From: Chryseobacterium gotjawalense
GTDB lineage: Bacteria > Bacteroidota > Bacteroidia > Flavobacteriales > Weeksellaceae
Direction of reading: 5' to 3'
Assembly (NCBI RefSeq): GCF_030012525.1
Contig: NZ_CP124855.1
Coordinates: 62,001-126,000, forward strand
Length of the DNA: 64,000 bases
This document shows positions 1 to 8,114 of this stretch, one piece after another (the stretch's first letter is position 1; each line of letters opens with the position of its first letter). The translations under genes and the position numbers were made by a program. Under the pieces are notes generated by a model. The model made no database searches, was not told the origin of the DNA, and saw only the letters and a list, made by a program, of their open reading frames with translations.

Positions 1-1148
1 AAAGTGACCGGATTTATAGTATTTATGTTCACCGTCATTTTATTGCCTTGTGATTGGTAAGCAATATATCGTGACCGGTATGAAATAACATCAGCCGGTT
101 GAATCGGAGATTTGGTTGTAAAAGTGACTGTTTTATTAGTATTAAAAGCATCGCCAGTCCAGATTCTACCAATTTTCATTAAATTGAATTTCTCTTCATT
201 AATGTATTGATATTCATCATAGCGGGAAATGATATTTGAATTAATCGGGACGTCGCTTGCTTGAATTCTCTTGCCAGCTCCTGTATCGAAATTGATGAAA
301 TAGTAAGCGAAGTCTTCGTAGATGTTAATAAAGTTATTGGACCTATCCGTTCGCGTTTCTATTCTCCTGTTACCGCTGCCATTACTGCTTTTGAACAGAT
401 TATAACCGTTAGGACCCTGTGCATAGAAAAGAGCGTAATCCTCCTCATTCCACACGCCGTCATCTTCACCGAAAACCTGTATTGCATTTTCCTGCAGAGC
501 ATCGAAACGGTAGTCCTGATTATGTTCAGGCAACATCAATCCACCATTTCCATAAATTCTAAAATTTTTCGGATTGATATTGGCGGGATTTATTCCATTG
601 TCCCGCAGGAATTTTGCGGTGATTTTAAAAACACCCGATTTGTCAACTTTAATTTTATAAAAATTCCCCTGTTTCAATGGATTTTCAACTGTTCCGATTT
701 TACTTGCGGTATTTAAATTTTGCACCTTCTTTTCAACATTGATCATGGTGAAAGAAGTGAGTCGGTAAATCGTTCCTTTTTCAAATTTTAAGGCAGCAAC
801 CCGAATATTGTTGCTTTTTTCCTGAGTGTATGGATTCGTGTAATCACTCACTTCCGATTGATCTTCGGTAGGAAGATTATAATCATTGATGTCGAAAAGT
901 TCCTTTGCGGATATTTTTTCCCAAACCAAATTGGTGACTTTTCTGTCAGTACCACCGTATTTTTCTACCATTCGCAGATAAACGCCGCCATCTTCATATA
1001 CAAAACTTTCATTTTTAAAAAAAGGAACAGTAACTTTGCTGCTTCCGTAATCAATAACGGTGCTTCCTTCCCAATTTATTTTGGTGGTTTGTGAAAAAGA
1101 AAAAGAACTGAATAAAAATACTAAAAAGAGTGTTAAATTGCGTTTCAT
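1..1148 (-). CDS. porU: Type IX secretion system sortase PorU, N-terminal part (runs off the window)
   Basis: An uninterrupted reading frame starts at the ATG at 1148 and leaves the window at position 1, giving about 382 codons. It opens with a signal peptide (MKRNLTLFLVFLFSSFSFSQ). The body contains blocks typical of the PorU N-terminal region, such as FRIYGNGGLMLPE, ENAIQVFGEDDG and YALFYAQGPNGYN. PorU is the cell-surface cysteine peptidase that removes C-terminal signals from T9SS cargo and attaches the cargo to the outer membrane. The catalytic domain lies outside the window, so it cannot be checked. The gene is divergent from gldJ, an arrangement known in Flavobacteriia. Confidence rests on those blocks plus the neighbour. 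Confidence 0.8.
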   Translation of the reverse strand, partial: MKRNLTLFLVFLFSSFSFSQTTKINWEGSTVIDYGSSKVTVPFFKNESFVYEDGGVYLRMVEKYGGTDRKVTNLVWEKISAKELFDINDYNLPTEDQSEVSDYTNPYTQEKSNNIRVAALKFEKGTIYRLTSFTMINVEKKVQNLNTASKIGTVENPLKQGNFYKIKVDKSGVFKITAKFLRDNGINPANINPKNFRIYGNGGLMLPEHNQDYRFDALQENAIQVFGEDDGVWNEEDYALFYAQGPNGYNLFKSSNGSGNRRIETRTDRSNNFINIYEDFAYYFINFDTGAGKRIQASDVPINSNIISRYDEYQYINEEKFNLMKIGRIWTGDAFNTNKTVTFTTKSPIQPADVISYRSRYIAYQSQGNKMTVNINTINPVT

Positions 1149-1308
1149 TTGCTGGTTAATTTGCCCATTACAAATTAAACGAAAATTATTATATAATAAT
1201 ATGATACAATAAAATTAAATTGTTGACGTTCTGCAAAAAATCAATCTTTAATTTGATTTATTAAATAATTTATTTTTTCTTTGTACCTTGATAAATTCTA
1301 AATTTACT

Positions 1309-2916
1309 ATGAATAGACTAAAGTTGTTTACAATAATGGCGTTAAGTTCAACACTTATCCTGATGAGTTGCGGCAGTGGTGGCAACAGCAAGAAAGGTGG
1401 TGGTACAAAACGTTTTACAAGTAAAACCGGTTGGAAACCCAACGATCAAAAAGGTTGGTTCTTTACCGGAAAACAACAGAAACAAAAAGGCTGGCCAGGA
1501 ATGGTTTATGTGGAAGGCGGAACATTTACCATGGGCTTGGTGAAAGATGACGTGATGCATGACTGGAATAATACGCCAAAAAGAATGCAGGTGAGTTCTT
1601 TCTTCATCGGCGAAACAGAGATTACCAATTACGAATATAGAGAATATGTGACCTGGTTGAAATATGTTTTCCCTCCTTCTGACCCGAGTTTTAAAGAAAT
1701 TTATACAGGAGCACTTCCAGATACTTTGGTTTGGAATAATAAACTGTCCAGAAACGATTTTGCAGAAACTTATTTCCGTTCGCCAGAGTATGATTACTAT
1801 CCTGTAGTAGGTGTGTCTTGGTTGCAAGCTTCCAGATATTGTGATTGGTTAACAGATCGTGCCAATGAAAAAGCGTTGATGGAGCAAGGGGTTATTTCGA
1901 AAGATTTATACACCAACGATTCGAACAATCAAGGGGCAAGCGCCTTTAATTTAGATAAATTCAAAGGAAATGATCCAGAAATGGAAGCTTATATCAACAA
2001 GCAGCGTTTGCAGCAGAAAAGTGGGATAAAAACCAAAAATGCAAGAATCGTTGCAGCGAACAGAAATTCAACTGCAGGAGTGGTAGAAAAGTTCCGCTTG
2101 CCAACTGAGGTAGAATGGGAATTTGCGGCGCTGGGAATGCAAAAAGAAAGAGAATACAATCTTTACACCAGCAAAAAACCTGAAATTGATAAATTAAAAG
2201 GAAAGAAAGGTAGAGATCGTGGAATGTATTTAGAGAACTTCAAACAGGGAAGTGGAGATTATTCCGGTGTTCCAGGTTGGAAAAACGATGGATCACCAAC
2301 TACAGCAGACGTAAAAAGATATCCTTCTAATAACTTAGGGATTTTCGGAATGTTTGGCAATGTTTCTGAATGGACTGCCGACGTTTACAGACCAATTATC
2401 GATCAGGAGGCAAGTGACTTTAATTATTACAGAGGAAATATAGCAAAAGAAATCGTAAAAAATGCAGATGGGACTTTCAAAAAAGTTGACGCTGTGAAAT
2501 ATGATACGTTAGCTGATGGCCGATTGGTTTATAGAGGATTGCCAGGTCAGTACGAAAGAGAAGTTGTCGCTGATAACAGAAACTTCCGTGACGGTGATTT
2601 TCAGTCGTCTCTGGATGCAGGGTACGGAAAGGCAGAAGACAGTTCGACTCTGGGCTATAACATGTACAATTCTAAACAAAAAAGATTTATTGTAGACGGC
2701 AGAGGTAGAGTAGTTCTTCAAAAAGACAAAACTTCCAGAACGACCGCATTATCGAATGAAGTTAGAGTAATCAAAGGTGGTTCCTGGTTAGATGGAGCTT
2801 ACTGGCTTGATCCGGGACAAAGAAGATTCCGTGATGAAGGAAAAGCTTACGGTTGGGTAGGATTCCGCGTTGCACAGGATGCGAAGTCAAACGGAAAAGG
2901 AAGAACCAAAAGATAA
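1309..2916 (+). CDS. gldJ: Gliding motility / T9SS lipoprotein GldJ
   Basis: This 535-residue protein has a lipoprotein signal peptide with lipobox LMSC near residue 20. It also has a formylglycine-generating-enzyme-like (FGE-sulfatase) fold, seen as MVYVEGGTFTMG, the central LPTEVEWEFAA, MFGNVSEWTADVY and the terminal VRVIKGGSWLDG...GFRVA. GldJ is an outer-membrane lipoprotein of the gliding/T9SS machinery related to GldK. I chose the ATG at 1309, which starts directly at the signal peptide, over an in-frame TTG at 1288. The gene is divergent from porU and followed by a strong hairpin terminator and then murF. No catalytic role is expected for the FGE-like domain; this is family knowledge. 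Confidence 0.9.
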   Translation: MNRLKLFTIMALSSTLILMSCGSGGNSKKGGGTKRFTSKTGWKPNDQKGWFFTGKQQKQKGWPGMVYVEGGTFTMGLVKDDVMHDWNNTPKRMQVSSFFIGETEITNYEYREYVTWLKYVFPPSDPSFKEIYTGALPDTLVWNNKLSRNDFAETYFRSPEYDYYPVVGVSWLQASRYCDWLTDRANEKALMEQGVISKDLYTNDSNNQGASAFNLDKFKGNDPEMEAYINKQRLQQKSGIKTKNARIVAANRNSTAGVVEKFRLPTEVEWEFAALGMQKEREYNLYTSKKPEIDKLKGKKGRDRGMYLENFKQGSGDYSGVPGWKNDGSPTTADVKRYPSNNLGIFGMFGNVSEWTADVYRPIIDQEASDFNYYRGNIAKEIVKNADGTFKKVDAVKYDTLADGRLVYRGLPGQYEREVVADNRNFRDGDFQSSLDAGYGKAEDSSTLGYNMYNSKQKRFIVDGRGRVVLQKDKTSRTTALSNEVRVIKGGSWLDGAYWLDPGQRRFRDEGKAYGWVGFRVAQDAKSNGKGRTKR

Positions 2917-2932
2917 AATTTAATAAATATTT

Positions 2933-2966
2933 AAAAATCCTTCTGTTTATGCAGAAGGATTTTTTA
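2933..2966 (+). terminator. Rho-independent terminator after gldJ
   Basis: The arms AAAAATCCTTCTG and CAGAAGGATTTTT form a perfect hairpin around a short loop, followed by a run of T. It separates gldJ from murF, which starts only 11 bp later. Confidence 0.85.
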
Positions 2967-2976
2967 TTTTTGACCT

Positions 2977-4251
2977 ATGAATGCAATTTCTTTTTATCCC
3001 GTTTTTTTAAAATGCGGGAAAGTAACTATCGATAGTAGAAATATTGAACAAAACGATGTGTTTTTTGCCTTTTCCGGTGCAACTTTTAATGCCGCAAAAT
3101 TAGCTGAAAATGCCATTGACAAAGGAGCGCTGGCAGTTATTGTGGAACAGAAGGAATTTGAAAATGAAAAGAGAAATATTTTCTATGTTCCCTCAACTCT
3201 GAAATTCCTGCAGGATCTTGCAAAACATCATAGAAACCAACTTGAAATTCCCGTTATCGGCCTCACCGGGAGTAATGGTAAAACGACCACCAAAGAAATC
3301 ATTCATGCGGTTCTTTCGCAGAAATATAACGTACAGTATACTTTTGGAAACCTTAATAATCATATTGGTGTTCCGCTGACTTTACTTTCGATAAAACCAG
3401 AAAATGAGATCGCGGTGATTGAAATGGGTGCGAACCACCAGAAAGAAATCGAACTGCTTTGTGATCTTGCACAACCTAACTATGGCTATATTACCAATTT
3501 CGGCAAAGCACATCTTGAGGGTTTCGGCGGTTTCGAAGGAGTCATTAAAGGCAAATCTGAATTATATGATTATTTGGAAAATCAGTCGCAAACTATTCTG
3601 GTTAATGAAAATGATCCGATTCAACTTGAAAAAACAGAAGGGTACCAGCCAACAATCACTTTTGGTGCAGAAACTTCTGATTATCAATTTCAACAGGTTT
3701 CAAAAGACAATTCAGTCGGATTGATTTATGGGGGAAATCAGGCGATATCGAAGCTTACGGGAAATTATAATTTCACCAATCTTTGTGCGGCGGCAAGTTT
3801 GGGTTTACATTTTGATTTGCATTTTGATCAAATTAAAAATGCCATTGAAAATTATTTGCCAACCAATATGCGGTCGCAGGTTGTAGAAAAGAACGGGAAA
3901 ACTTTTGTACTCGATACGTATAATGCCAATCCCAGCTCGATGAGCGAGTCTTTAAAAAACTTTAATAATTTTAATGGCAGCAAAACCATTATCATCGGTG
4001 ATATGTTAGAGTTGGGCGAAGAATCAGAAACAGAACATCAGGCGATTCTGGACCTGGCGAGATCTCTTAATTTTGATGAAATTATTACGGTAGGAAATGA
4101 ATTTAAGAATATAAATCATTTTTCGAAATCCTATCAGGATGCAAAAGAACTTTCAGAATATTTAAAAAGTAATACCATTGAATCCAAAAATATTTTGTTA
4201 AAAGCTTCACGTGGTGTTGCGTTAGAACAAATTTTAGAATTCATCGGTTAG
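2977..4251 (+). CDS. murF: UDP-N-acetylmuramoyl-tripeptide--D-alanyl-D-alanine ligase MurF
   Basis: This 424-residue cytoplasmic ligase adds D-Ala-D-Ala to the UDP-MurNAc-tripeptide in peptidoglycan precursor synthesis. It shows the Mur ligase N-terminal substrate-binding segment (TIDSRNIEQNDVFFAF), the ATP-binding P-loop GLTGSNGKTTTKE near residue 97, the LNNHIGVPLTLL block and the C-terminal-domain segment DTYNANPSSM. The length fits the shorter Bacteroidetes MurF. Its 3' end overlaps the convergent NUDIX gene by 4 bp. The gene follows the gldJ terminator, so its promoter must lie in or close to that 11-bp gap or it depends on read-through. Confidence 0.93.
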   Translation: MNAISFYPVFLKCGKVTIDSRNIEQNDVFFAFSGATFNAAKLAENAIDKGALAVIVEQKEFENEKRNIFYVPSTLKFLQDLAKHHRNQLEIPVIGLTGSNGKTTTKEIIHAVLSQKYNVQYTFGNLNNHIGVPLTLLSIKPENEIAVIEMGANHQKEIELLCDLAQPNYGYITNFGKAHLEGFGGFEGVIKGKSELYDYLENQSQTILVNENDPIQLEKTEGYQPTITFGAETSDYQFQQVSKDNSVGLIYGGNQAISKLTGNYNFTNLCAAASLGLHFDLHFDQIKNAIENYLPTNMRSQVVEKNGKTFVLDTYNANPSSMSESLKNFNNFNGSKTIIIGDMLELGEESETEHQAILDLARSLNFDEIITVGNEFKNINHFSKSYQDAKELSEYLKSNTIESKNILLKASRGVALEQILEFIG

Positions 4252-4859
4252 TCTTTGCGCCAAAAATCATTGAGGATTAATTTGATATTTTCAAAGGTCA
4301 TTGGAAAAACTTCTGCAATAATTTGTTTTTCGTTTTTCCAGGAAACTTCAGAAATTCCTTCTTCTATTTGTGGCACAGGATCCGAAGTCCCAAGATAACT
4401 GACACTGAACCAGTAAGTTGTTTTCAGTATTTTTTTGCCGTTTCTTTCGGTATAAATGTGAAAAGTCGTGTTTAAATAATCTTCTAAAATAAGTTCCTTA
4501 AGACCGGTTTCTTCCTCTATTTCCCGCAATGCTGCCTGTTCCAGAGATTCTCCTTTTTCTATTTTCCCTTTTGCTAAATCCCATTTACCTAAACGGCGGA
4601 TAAACAGAATTTCTTCTTTTTGATTGCTTACAACACCGCCTGCTGCTTCAATTACTTTAAAGATTTTGGTGAAATCTTCCCAAATATCTTCAAGATCATC
4701 ACCGTAAATGTTAAGTTCCGGGCAAGAAGTGTTCTCTAAAAGATCGATTGCCATTTCTAAAGTCGCAAATCCTTCATACCGTAGTTTCTTTTCTATATCT
4801 TCCGGATATTTACTAATCGATAATTTTTTTTCATTCACAAAAACTTTATACATTTGCAA
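4248..4859 (-). CDS. NUDIX hydrolase family protein
   Basis: This 203-residue protein carries the full NUDIX box GX5EX7REUXEEXGU at about residues 103-125 (GKIEKGE...REIEEETGL), the Mg2+ and pyrophosphate-binding loop of NUDIX enzymes. The first ~85 residues form a separate N-terminal segment that I do not recognise. The substrate (a nucleoside diphosphate linked to something) cannot be read from sequence. An in-frame ATG two codons downstream is an equally possible start. It converges on murF with a 4-bp overlap and is divergent from the SRPBCC-like gene 27 bp away. Confidence 0.87.
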   Translation of the reverse strand: MQMYKVFVNEKKLSISKYPEDIEKKLRYEGFATLEMAIDLLENTSCPELNIYGDDLEDIWEDFTKIFKVIEAAGGVVSNQKEEILFIRRLGKWDLAKGKIEKGESLEQAALREIEEETGLKELILEDYLNTTFHIYTERNGKKILKTTYWFSVSYLGTSDPVPQIEEGISEVSWKNEKQIIAEVFPMTFENIKLILNDFWRKD

Positions 4860-4886
4860 CGCTTTATTTAATACAAAAATATAAAA

Positions 4887-5273
4887 ATGAATTTAGAAGG
4901 ACGAAAAATTATCGTAAATAAATCGGGAGCTGAGTTGGTTTCTATGTTAAACACTCCAGAAGGGTACAGAGATCTGATGCCGGATTCTTTACAGAGTTTT
5001 GAAGTTCGTGACCAAGGTTTTAAATTCAGTTTAAAAGGAATGCCGGAAATCGCTTTGATCATTGATGAAGTTACAGAAAATCAAGTGACTTTGAAATCCG
5101 CAAGTTCGAGCCTGGATTTTGCATTAAAAGGAATGATGAATCCGGTTAATGAAAATCAAACTGAAGTTCAGTTGCTTTTTGAAGGTAAATTTAATCCGTT
5201 TATCAAAATGATGGTCGAAAAACCTTTGAAAAACTTTATCGACGTTTTGACCGATAATATCGAAAAAATTTAA
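4887..5273 (+). CDS. SRPBCC (START-like) family protein, function unknown
   Basis: This 128-residue protein has no signal peptide or membrane segment. The pattern of a short N-terminal strand, the helix-like EGYRDLMPDSLQSF, repeated beta segments and the C-terminal amphipathic helix FIKMMVEKPLKNFIDVLTDNI resembles the helix-grip fold of SRPBCC proteins. In other Flavobacteriia, small proteins of this kind often lie between a NUDIX gene and pyrE; no pyrE is seen here. The ligand is unknown. A terminator follows directly. Confidence 0.65.
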   Translation: MNLEGRKIIVNKSGAELVSMLNTPEGYRDLMPDSLQSFEVRDQGFKFSLKGMPEIALIIDEVTENQVTLKSASSSLDFALKGMMNPVNENQTEVQLLFEGKFNPFIKMMVEKPLKNFIDVLTDNIEKI

Positions 5274-5290
5274 GAAATCAAATCTATTGA

Positions 5291-5322
5291 AAAGCCCCGA
5301 ATGTTAAGTTCAGGGCTTTTTT
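5291..5322. terminator. Bidirectional terminator between convergent genes
   Basis: The hairpin arms AAAGCCCCGAA and TTCAGGGCTTT carry one mismatch and have A-rich and T-rich flanks on both sides. It lies between the SRPBCC-like gene and the minus-strand ABC ATPase gene and could serve both. Confidence 0.8.
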
Positions 5323-5324
5323 GT

Positions 5325-6020
5325 TTAATGGGTATAGCTGGCAAAAGCTTCTTCCAGACTGCTGTATTTGCCTTTAAATTCTTCGATATTACAATCCTGG
5401 ATAATGTTTCCCTGGTGAATCAAAATGACCCGCGAACACAGTGCTTCTACTTCCTGCATGATGTGAGTAGAGAGAATTACCGTTTTTTCTTTCCCAATTT
5501 CTTTAATCACATTTCTGATTTCGATAATTTGGTTCGGATCCAGACCATTGGTGGGTTCATCTAAAATCAGCAAATCAGGCGAATGTAAAATAGCTTGAGC
5601 GAGACCAACTCTTTGTTGGTATCCTTTTGAAAGTTGCGAAATCTTTTTCGATTTTTCTGGGGTGATGCCCACCAATTCAATTACTTCGTGGATTCTCTGT
5701 TTTGAAACTTGATGGATGTCCGCCACGAAATTTAAATATTCTTTCACATACATTTCGCTGTAAAGAGGATTGTTTTCCGGTAAAAATCCCATGTTTTTCT
5801 TTACTTCAATCTCATCTTCACGAATATCTTTTCCATTAAAAATAATTTGACCTTCATCAATTTTCAGCGCCCCGACAATCGATTTCATCAACGTAGATTT
5901 TCCTGCACCATTCGGCCCGAGAAGTCCAATAATCTCATTACGGTCGATTTCAATATTGATATTATTCAAAGCGGTTTGATCTCCAAATTTTTTGGTCAGG
6001 TTGATGATTTGTAAAGACAT
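5325..6020 (-). CDS. gldA: ABC transporter ATP-binding protein, GldA-like
   Basis: This 231-residue cytoplasmic ATPase has Walker A GPNGAGKST (about residue 35), the signature LSKGYQQRVGLAQA, Walker B LLILDEPTNGLDP and the H-loop STHIMQEVEALC. Segments such as FLPENNPLYSEMYVKEYL and ISQLSKGYQQRVGLAQAILHSPD match the gliding-motility ATPase GldA, which works with the permeases GldF and GldG. It is clearly shorter than GldA of Flavobacterium johnsoniae (close to 300 residues), lacking most of the C-terminal extension, and no gldFG lies nearby. A related non-gliding ABC-2 type exporter ATPase is the alternative. Confidence 0.72.
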   Translation of the reverse strand: MSLQIINLTKKFGDQTALNNINIEIDRNEIIGLLGPNGAGKSTLMKSIVGALKIDEGQIIFNGKDIREDEIEVKKNMGFLPENNPLYSEMYVKEYLNFVADIHQVSKQRIHEVIELVGITPEKSKKISQLSKGYQQRVGLAQAILHSPDLLILDEPTNGLDPNQIIEIRNVIKEIGKEKTVILSTHIMQEVEALCSRVILIHQGNIIQDCNIEEFKGKYSSLEEAFASYTH

Positions 6021-6091
6021 AAATTTTATTTAATGAAGTGCAAATTTAGGAATTGAATAGGAAGTAATCTAATTAGGAAGAATCATTTAAA

Positions 6092-6125
6092 CAAAAAAAG
6101 ACCGAGAAATATTCTCAGTCTTTTC
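6092..6125 (-). terminator. Terminator of tRNA block 1
   Basis: On the minus strand the arms GACTGAGAA and TTCTCGGTC are followed by a T run. The hairpin lies directly 3' of tRNA-Arg. A related hairpin follows the second tRNA block. Confidence 0.75.
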
Positions 6126-6127
6126 AG

Positions 6128-6201
6128 TGAGCGCGACAGGATTCGAACCTGTGACCGTCTGCTTAGAAGGCAGATGCTCTATCCAGCTGAGCTACGCACC
6201 C
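6128..6201 (-). tRNA. tRNA-Arg (anticodon TCT), copy 1
   Basis: This 74-nt cloverleaf has acceptor arms GGGTGCG and CGCGCTC, anticodon loop CTTCTAA (anticodon TCT) and T loop TTCGAAT. It is the last gene of the minus-strand order Ser-Pro-Arg and has an identical copy at 6517-6590. Confidence 0.95.
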
Positions 6202-6285
6202 AAATATTAGGATTTTTCAAACTCATCGTTGGGAAGATGAAGTTTTTTAAAAAAAGAAAACTCTCGAAAGAGCTTCCTTATAAAG

Positions 6286-6360
6286 TCGGGGCGGCAGGAT
6301 TCGAACCTGCGACCTCCTGGTCCCAAACCAGGCGCGATGACCGGACTACGCTACGCCCCG
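6286..6360 (-). tRNA. tRNA-Pro (anticodon TGG), copy 1
   Basis: This 75-nt cloverleaf has acceptor arms CGGGGCG and CGCCCCG, anticodon loop TTTGGGA within CCTGG/CCAGG (anticodon TGG) and T stem GCAGG/CCTGC. An identical copy lies at 6670-6744. Confidence 0.95.
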
Positions 6361-6380
6361 AGTGATTTTTGCGATTGCTG

Positions 6381-6467
6381 CGGAGAGTAAGGGATTCGAA
6401 CCCTTGGTACAGTTTCCCATACGCTTGTTTAGCAAACAAGTCCTTTCGGCCACTCAGGCAACTCTCC
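6381..6467 (-). tRNA. tRNA-Ser (anticodon GCT), copy 1
   Basis: This 87-nt class II tRNA has a long variable arm, acceptor arms GGAGAGT and ACTCTCC, and anticodon loop TTGCTAA within CTTGT/ACAAG (anticodon GCT). An identical copy lies at 6766-6852. Confidence 0.95.
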
Positions 6468-6479
6468 TCTCCAATTAAA

Positions 6480-6514
6480 CAAAAAAAAGATAGAGAAAAT
6501 TCTCGATCTTTTTC
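6480..6514 (-). terminator. Terminator of tRNA block 2
   Basis: On the minus strand the arms AAGATCGAGAA and TTCTCTATCTT carry one mismatch and are followed by a T run. It lies directly 3' of the second tRNA-Arg and is a diverged copy of the 6092-6125 hairpin. Confidence 0.75.
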
Positions 6515-6516
6515 AG

Positions 6517-6590
6517 TGAGCGCGACAGGATTCGAACCTGTGACCGTCTGCTTAGAAGGCAGATGCTCTATCCAGCTGAGCTACGCACCC
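6517..6590 (-). tRNA. tRNA-Arg (anticodon TCT), copy 2
   Basis: The sequence is the same as the tRNA-Arg at 6128-6201 with the same anticodon TCT. It closes the second Ser-Pro-Arg block. Confidence 0.95.
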
Positions 6591-6669
6591 ATTTATAATT
6601 TTGAGAAAATTATTAAAACATGGGATTTAAAAAAAAATCTCATTGGGTAAAGAGAATTTTTTTATAAAG

Positions 6670-6744
6670 TCGGGGCGGCAGGATTCGAACCTGCGACCTC
6701 CTGGTCCCAAACCAGGCGCGATGACCGGACTACGCTACGCCCCG
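6670..6744 (-). tRNA. tRNA-Pro (anticodon TGG), copy 2
   Basis: The sequence is the same as the tRNA-Pro at 6286-6360, anticodon TGG, in the middle of the second block. Confidence 0.95.
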
Positions 6745-6765
6745 AATAATTTTTTGTGGAAGTTG

Positions 6766-6852
6766 CGGAGAGTAAGGGATTCGAACCCTTGGTACAGTTT
6801 CCCATACGCTTGTTTAGCAAACAAGTCCTTTCGGCCACTCAGGCAACTCTCC
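6766..6852 (-). tRNA. tRNA-Ser (anticodon GCT), copy 2
   Basis: The sequence is the same as the tRNA-Ser at 6381-6467, anticodon GCT. On the minus strand it is the first gene of the whole six-tRNA array. Confidence 0.95.
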
Positions 6853-6948
6853 ATTGCAATATTTATAAGAGCTTCTGTTCTGTAATTGCGAGTGCAAATA
6901 TAAAAGAGTTTTCGTTATAAACCAAAAGAAATTCCTAAAAAATATTCG

Positions 6949-6956
6949 TATTTTTG
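6949..6956 (+). promoter_or_regulatory. Putative -7 element of the amidase gene
   Basis: TATTTTTG fits the Bacteroidetes -7 consensus TAnnTTTG perfectly and lies 28 bp before the amidase ATG. I see no convincing -33 TTTG at the right distance. Confidence 0.4.
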
Positions 6957-6984
6957 ACTCTAATTTTAAAATATTTAAAAACGA

Positions 6985-8001
6985 ATGCGTAATTCATTAT
7001 CTGTCATATCCTTAGGTCTTCTGATTATTTCTTGTGGAACCCAAAAAAATTCACAAGCCGTAGCTGCAAAACCTACATTGCCCCAAGTTTCAGCTACAAA
7101 ACCAGAAATTCCCGCTCATAAACCGAAAATTCAACATGAAGGTGGGGTCGAATTTTTTAGAGAAAACATCGGTGATGTTACTAAAAATGACAATACGGCC
7201 AGTTATGGTTCTATTGTTTCTGCGAATCCTGCTGGATATAAAGTAGTGAAAACTTTCTTTCCGGCAGTTGGACAAAATTTTCGGCAGAAATATATAATTG
7301 TGCATTATACTGCTTTGGATGAAGATAAATCGGTAAATGTTCTGACTCAGCAGTCGGTGAGCGCCCATTATTTAGTTAATGATTTAGGAGATAATGAAAT
7401 TTATCAATTGGTTGATGAGAATAAAAGGGCTTATCACGCTGGAATCAGTACCTGGCGAAACGACAAAATGCTGAATGATACTTCTATTGGGATTGAGATT
7501 GTAAATGCAGGTTATAAAACAGATCCCAATGGAATGAAAATTTTCCCTGAATATTCTGAAGCACAGGTCAAGAAAGTGGCTGCTTTGGTAAAGGATCTTG
7601 CCAACCGGTATATGATTCCGCCGACCAATGTTTTAGGACATTCTGATATTGCACCAACCAGAAAGCAAGATCCTGGGCCTAAATTTCCATGGAAGAAGTT
7701 ATACGATGACTACCAAGTTGGGATGTGGTACGACGAAGGTGTTAAAGAAAACTTCTATACGACAGCGGTTTTGGAAGATTATGCCTTGCAGATGACCGTT
7801 CCGTCATTCCTGTTTAAAATTCAAACTGCCTTGCGTAATTTCGGGTATGATATTAATCCAAATGGAGTATATGATGATGCTACGAAGAAAACCATTGAAG
7901 TTTTTCAATATCATTTCCGGCCTCAAAATTATTCCGGGATGATGGATGCAGAAACTTGGGCAATTTTACAAGCGTTAAACTTGAAGTATCCAAATAAATA
8001 A
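6985..8001 (+). CDS. N-acetylmuramoyl-L-alanine amidase lipoprotein with peptidoglycan-binding domain
   Basis: This 338-residue protein starts with a lipoprotein signal peptide (lipobox LIISC at about residue 17). The central amidase_2 (AmpD-like) domain shows the zinc-site segments YIIVHYTA, SAHYLVND, HAGISTW and VLGHSDIAPTRKQDPGPKFPW. Such enzymes cut the bond between MurNAc and L-Ala in peptidoglycan. The last ~70 residues (LFKIQTALRNFGYDINPNG...TKKTIEVFQYHF) form a PG_binding_1 domain. It should act in the periplasm anchored to a membrane and probably helps cell-wall recycling or remodelling. A terminator follows. Confidence 0.9.
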   Translation: MRNSLSVISLGLLIISCGTQKNSQAVAAKPTLPQVSATKPEIPAHKPKIQHEGGVEFFRENIGDVTKNDNTASYGSIVSANPAGYKVVKTFFPAVGQNFRQKYIIVHYTALDEDKSVNVLTQQSVSAHYLVNDLGDNEIYQLVDENKRAYHAGISTWRNDKMLNDTSIGIEIVNAGYKTDPNGMKIFPEYSEAQVKKVAALVKDLANRYMIPPTNVLGHSDIAPTRKQDPGPKFPWKKLYDDYQVGMWYDEGVKENFYTTAVLEDYALQMTVPSFLFKIQTALRNFGYDINPNGVYDDATKKTIEVFQYHFRPQNYSGMMDAETWAILQALNLKYPNK

Positions 8002-8024
8002 ATATCTTTACAATTCTTAAAATG

Positions 8025-8050
8025 GGCGATAAATTATCGCCTCTTTTTTT
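8025..8050 (+). terminator. Terminator after the amidase gene
   Basis: Perfect arms GGCGATAA and TTATCGCC with a minimal loop are followed by TCTTTTTTT. Confidence 0.8.
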
Positions 8051-8114
8051 AGACTTAACTTAAATCAATTTAATAAATTCAGTAAATAATCTTAACCTTT
8101 CAACAAATTATTTT

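Noticed and set aside
6174-6885. Plus-strand frames across the tRNA array, reading like GFEPVT/GRQDSNLRP peptides
   Set aside because: They are translations of tRNA genes on the opposite strand, a well-known artefact.
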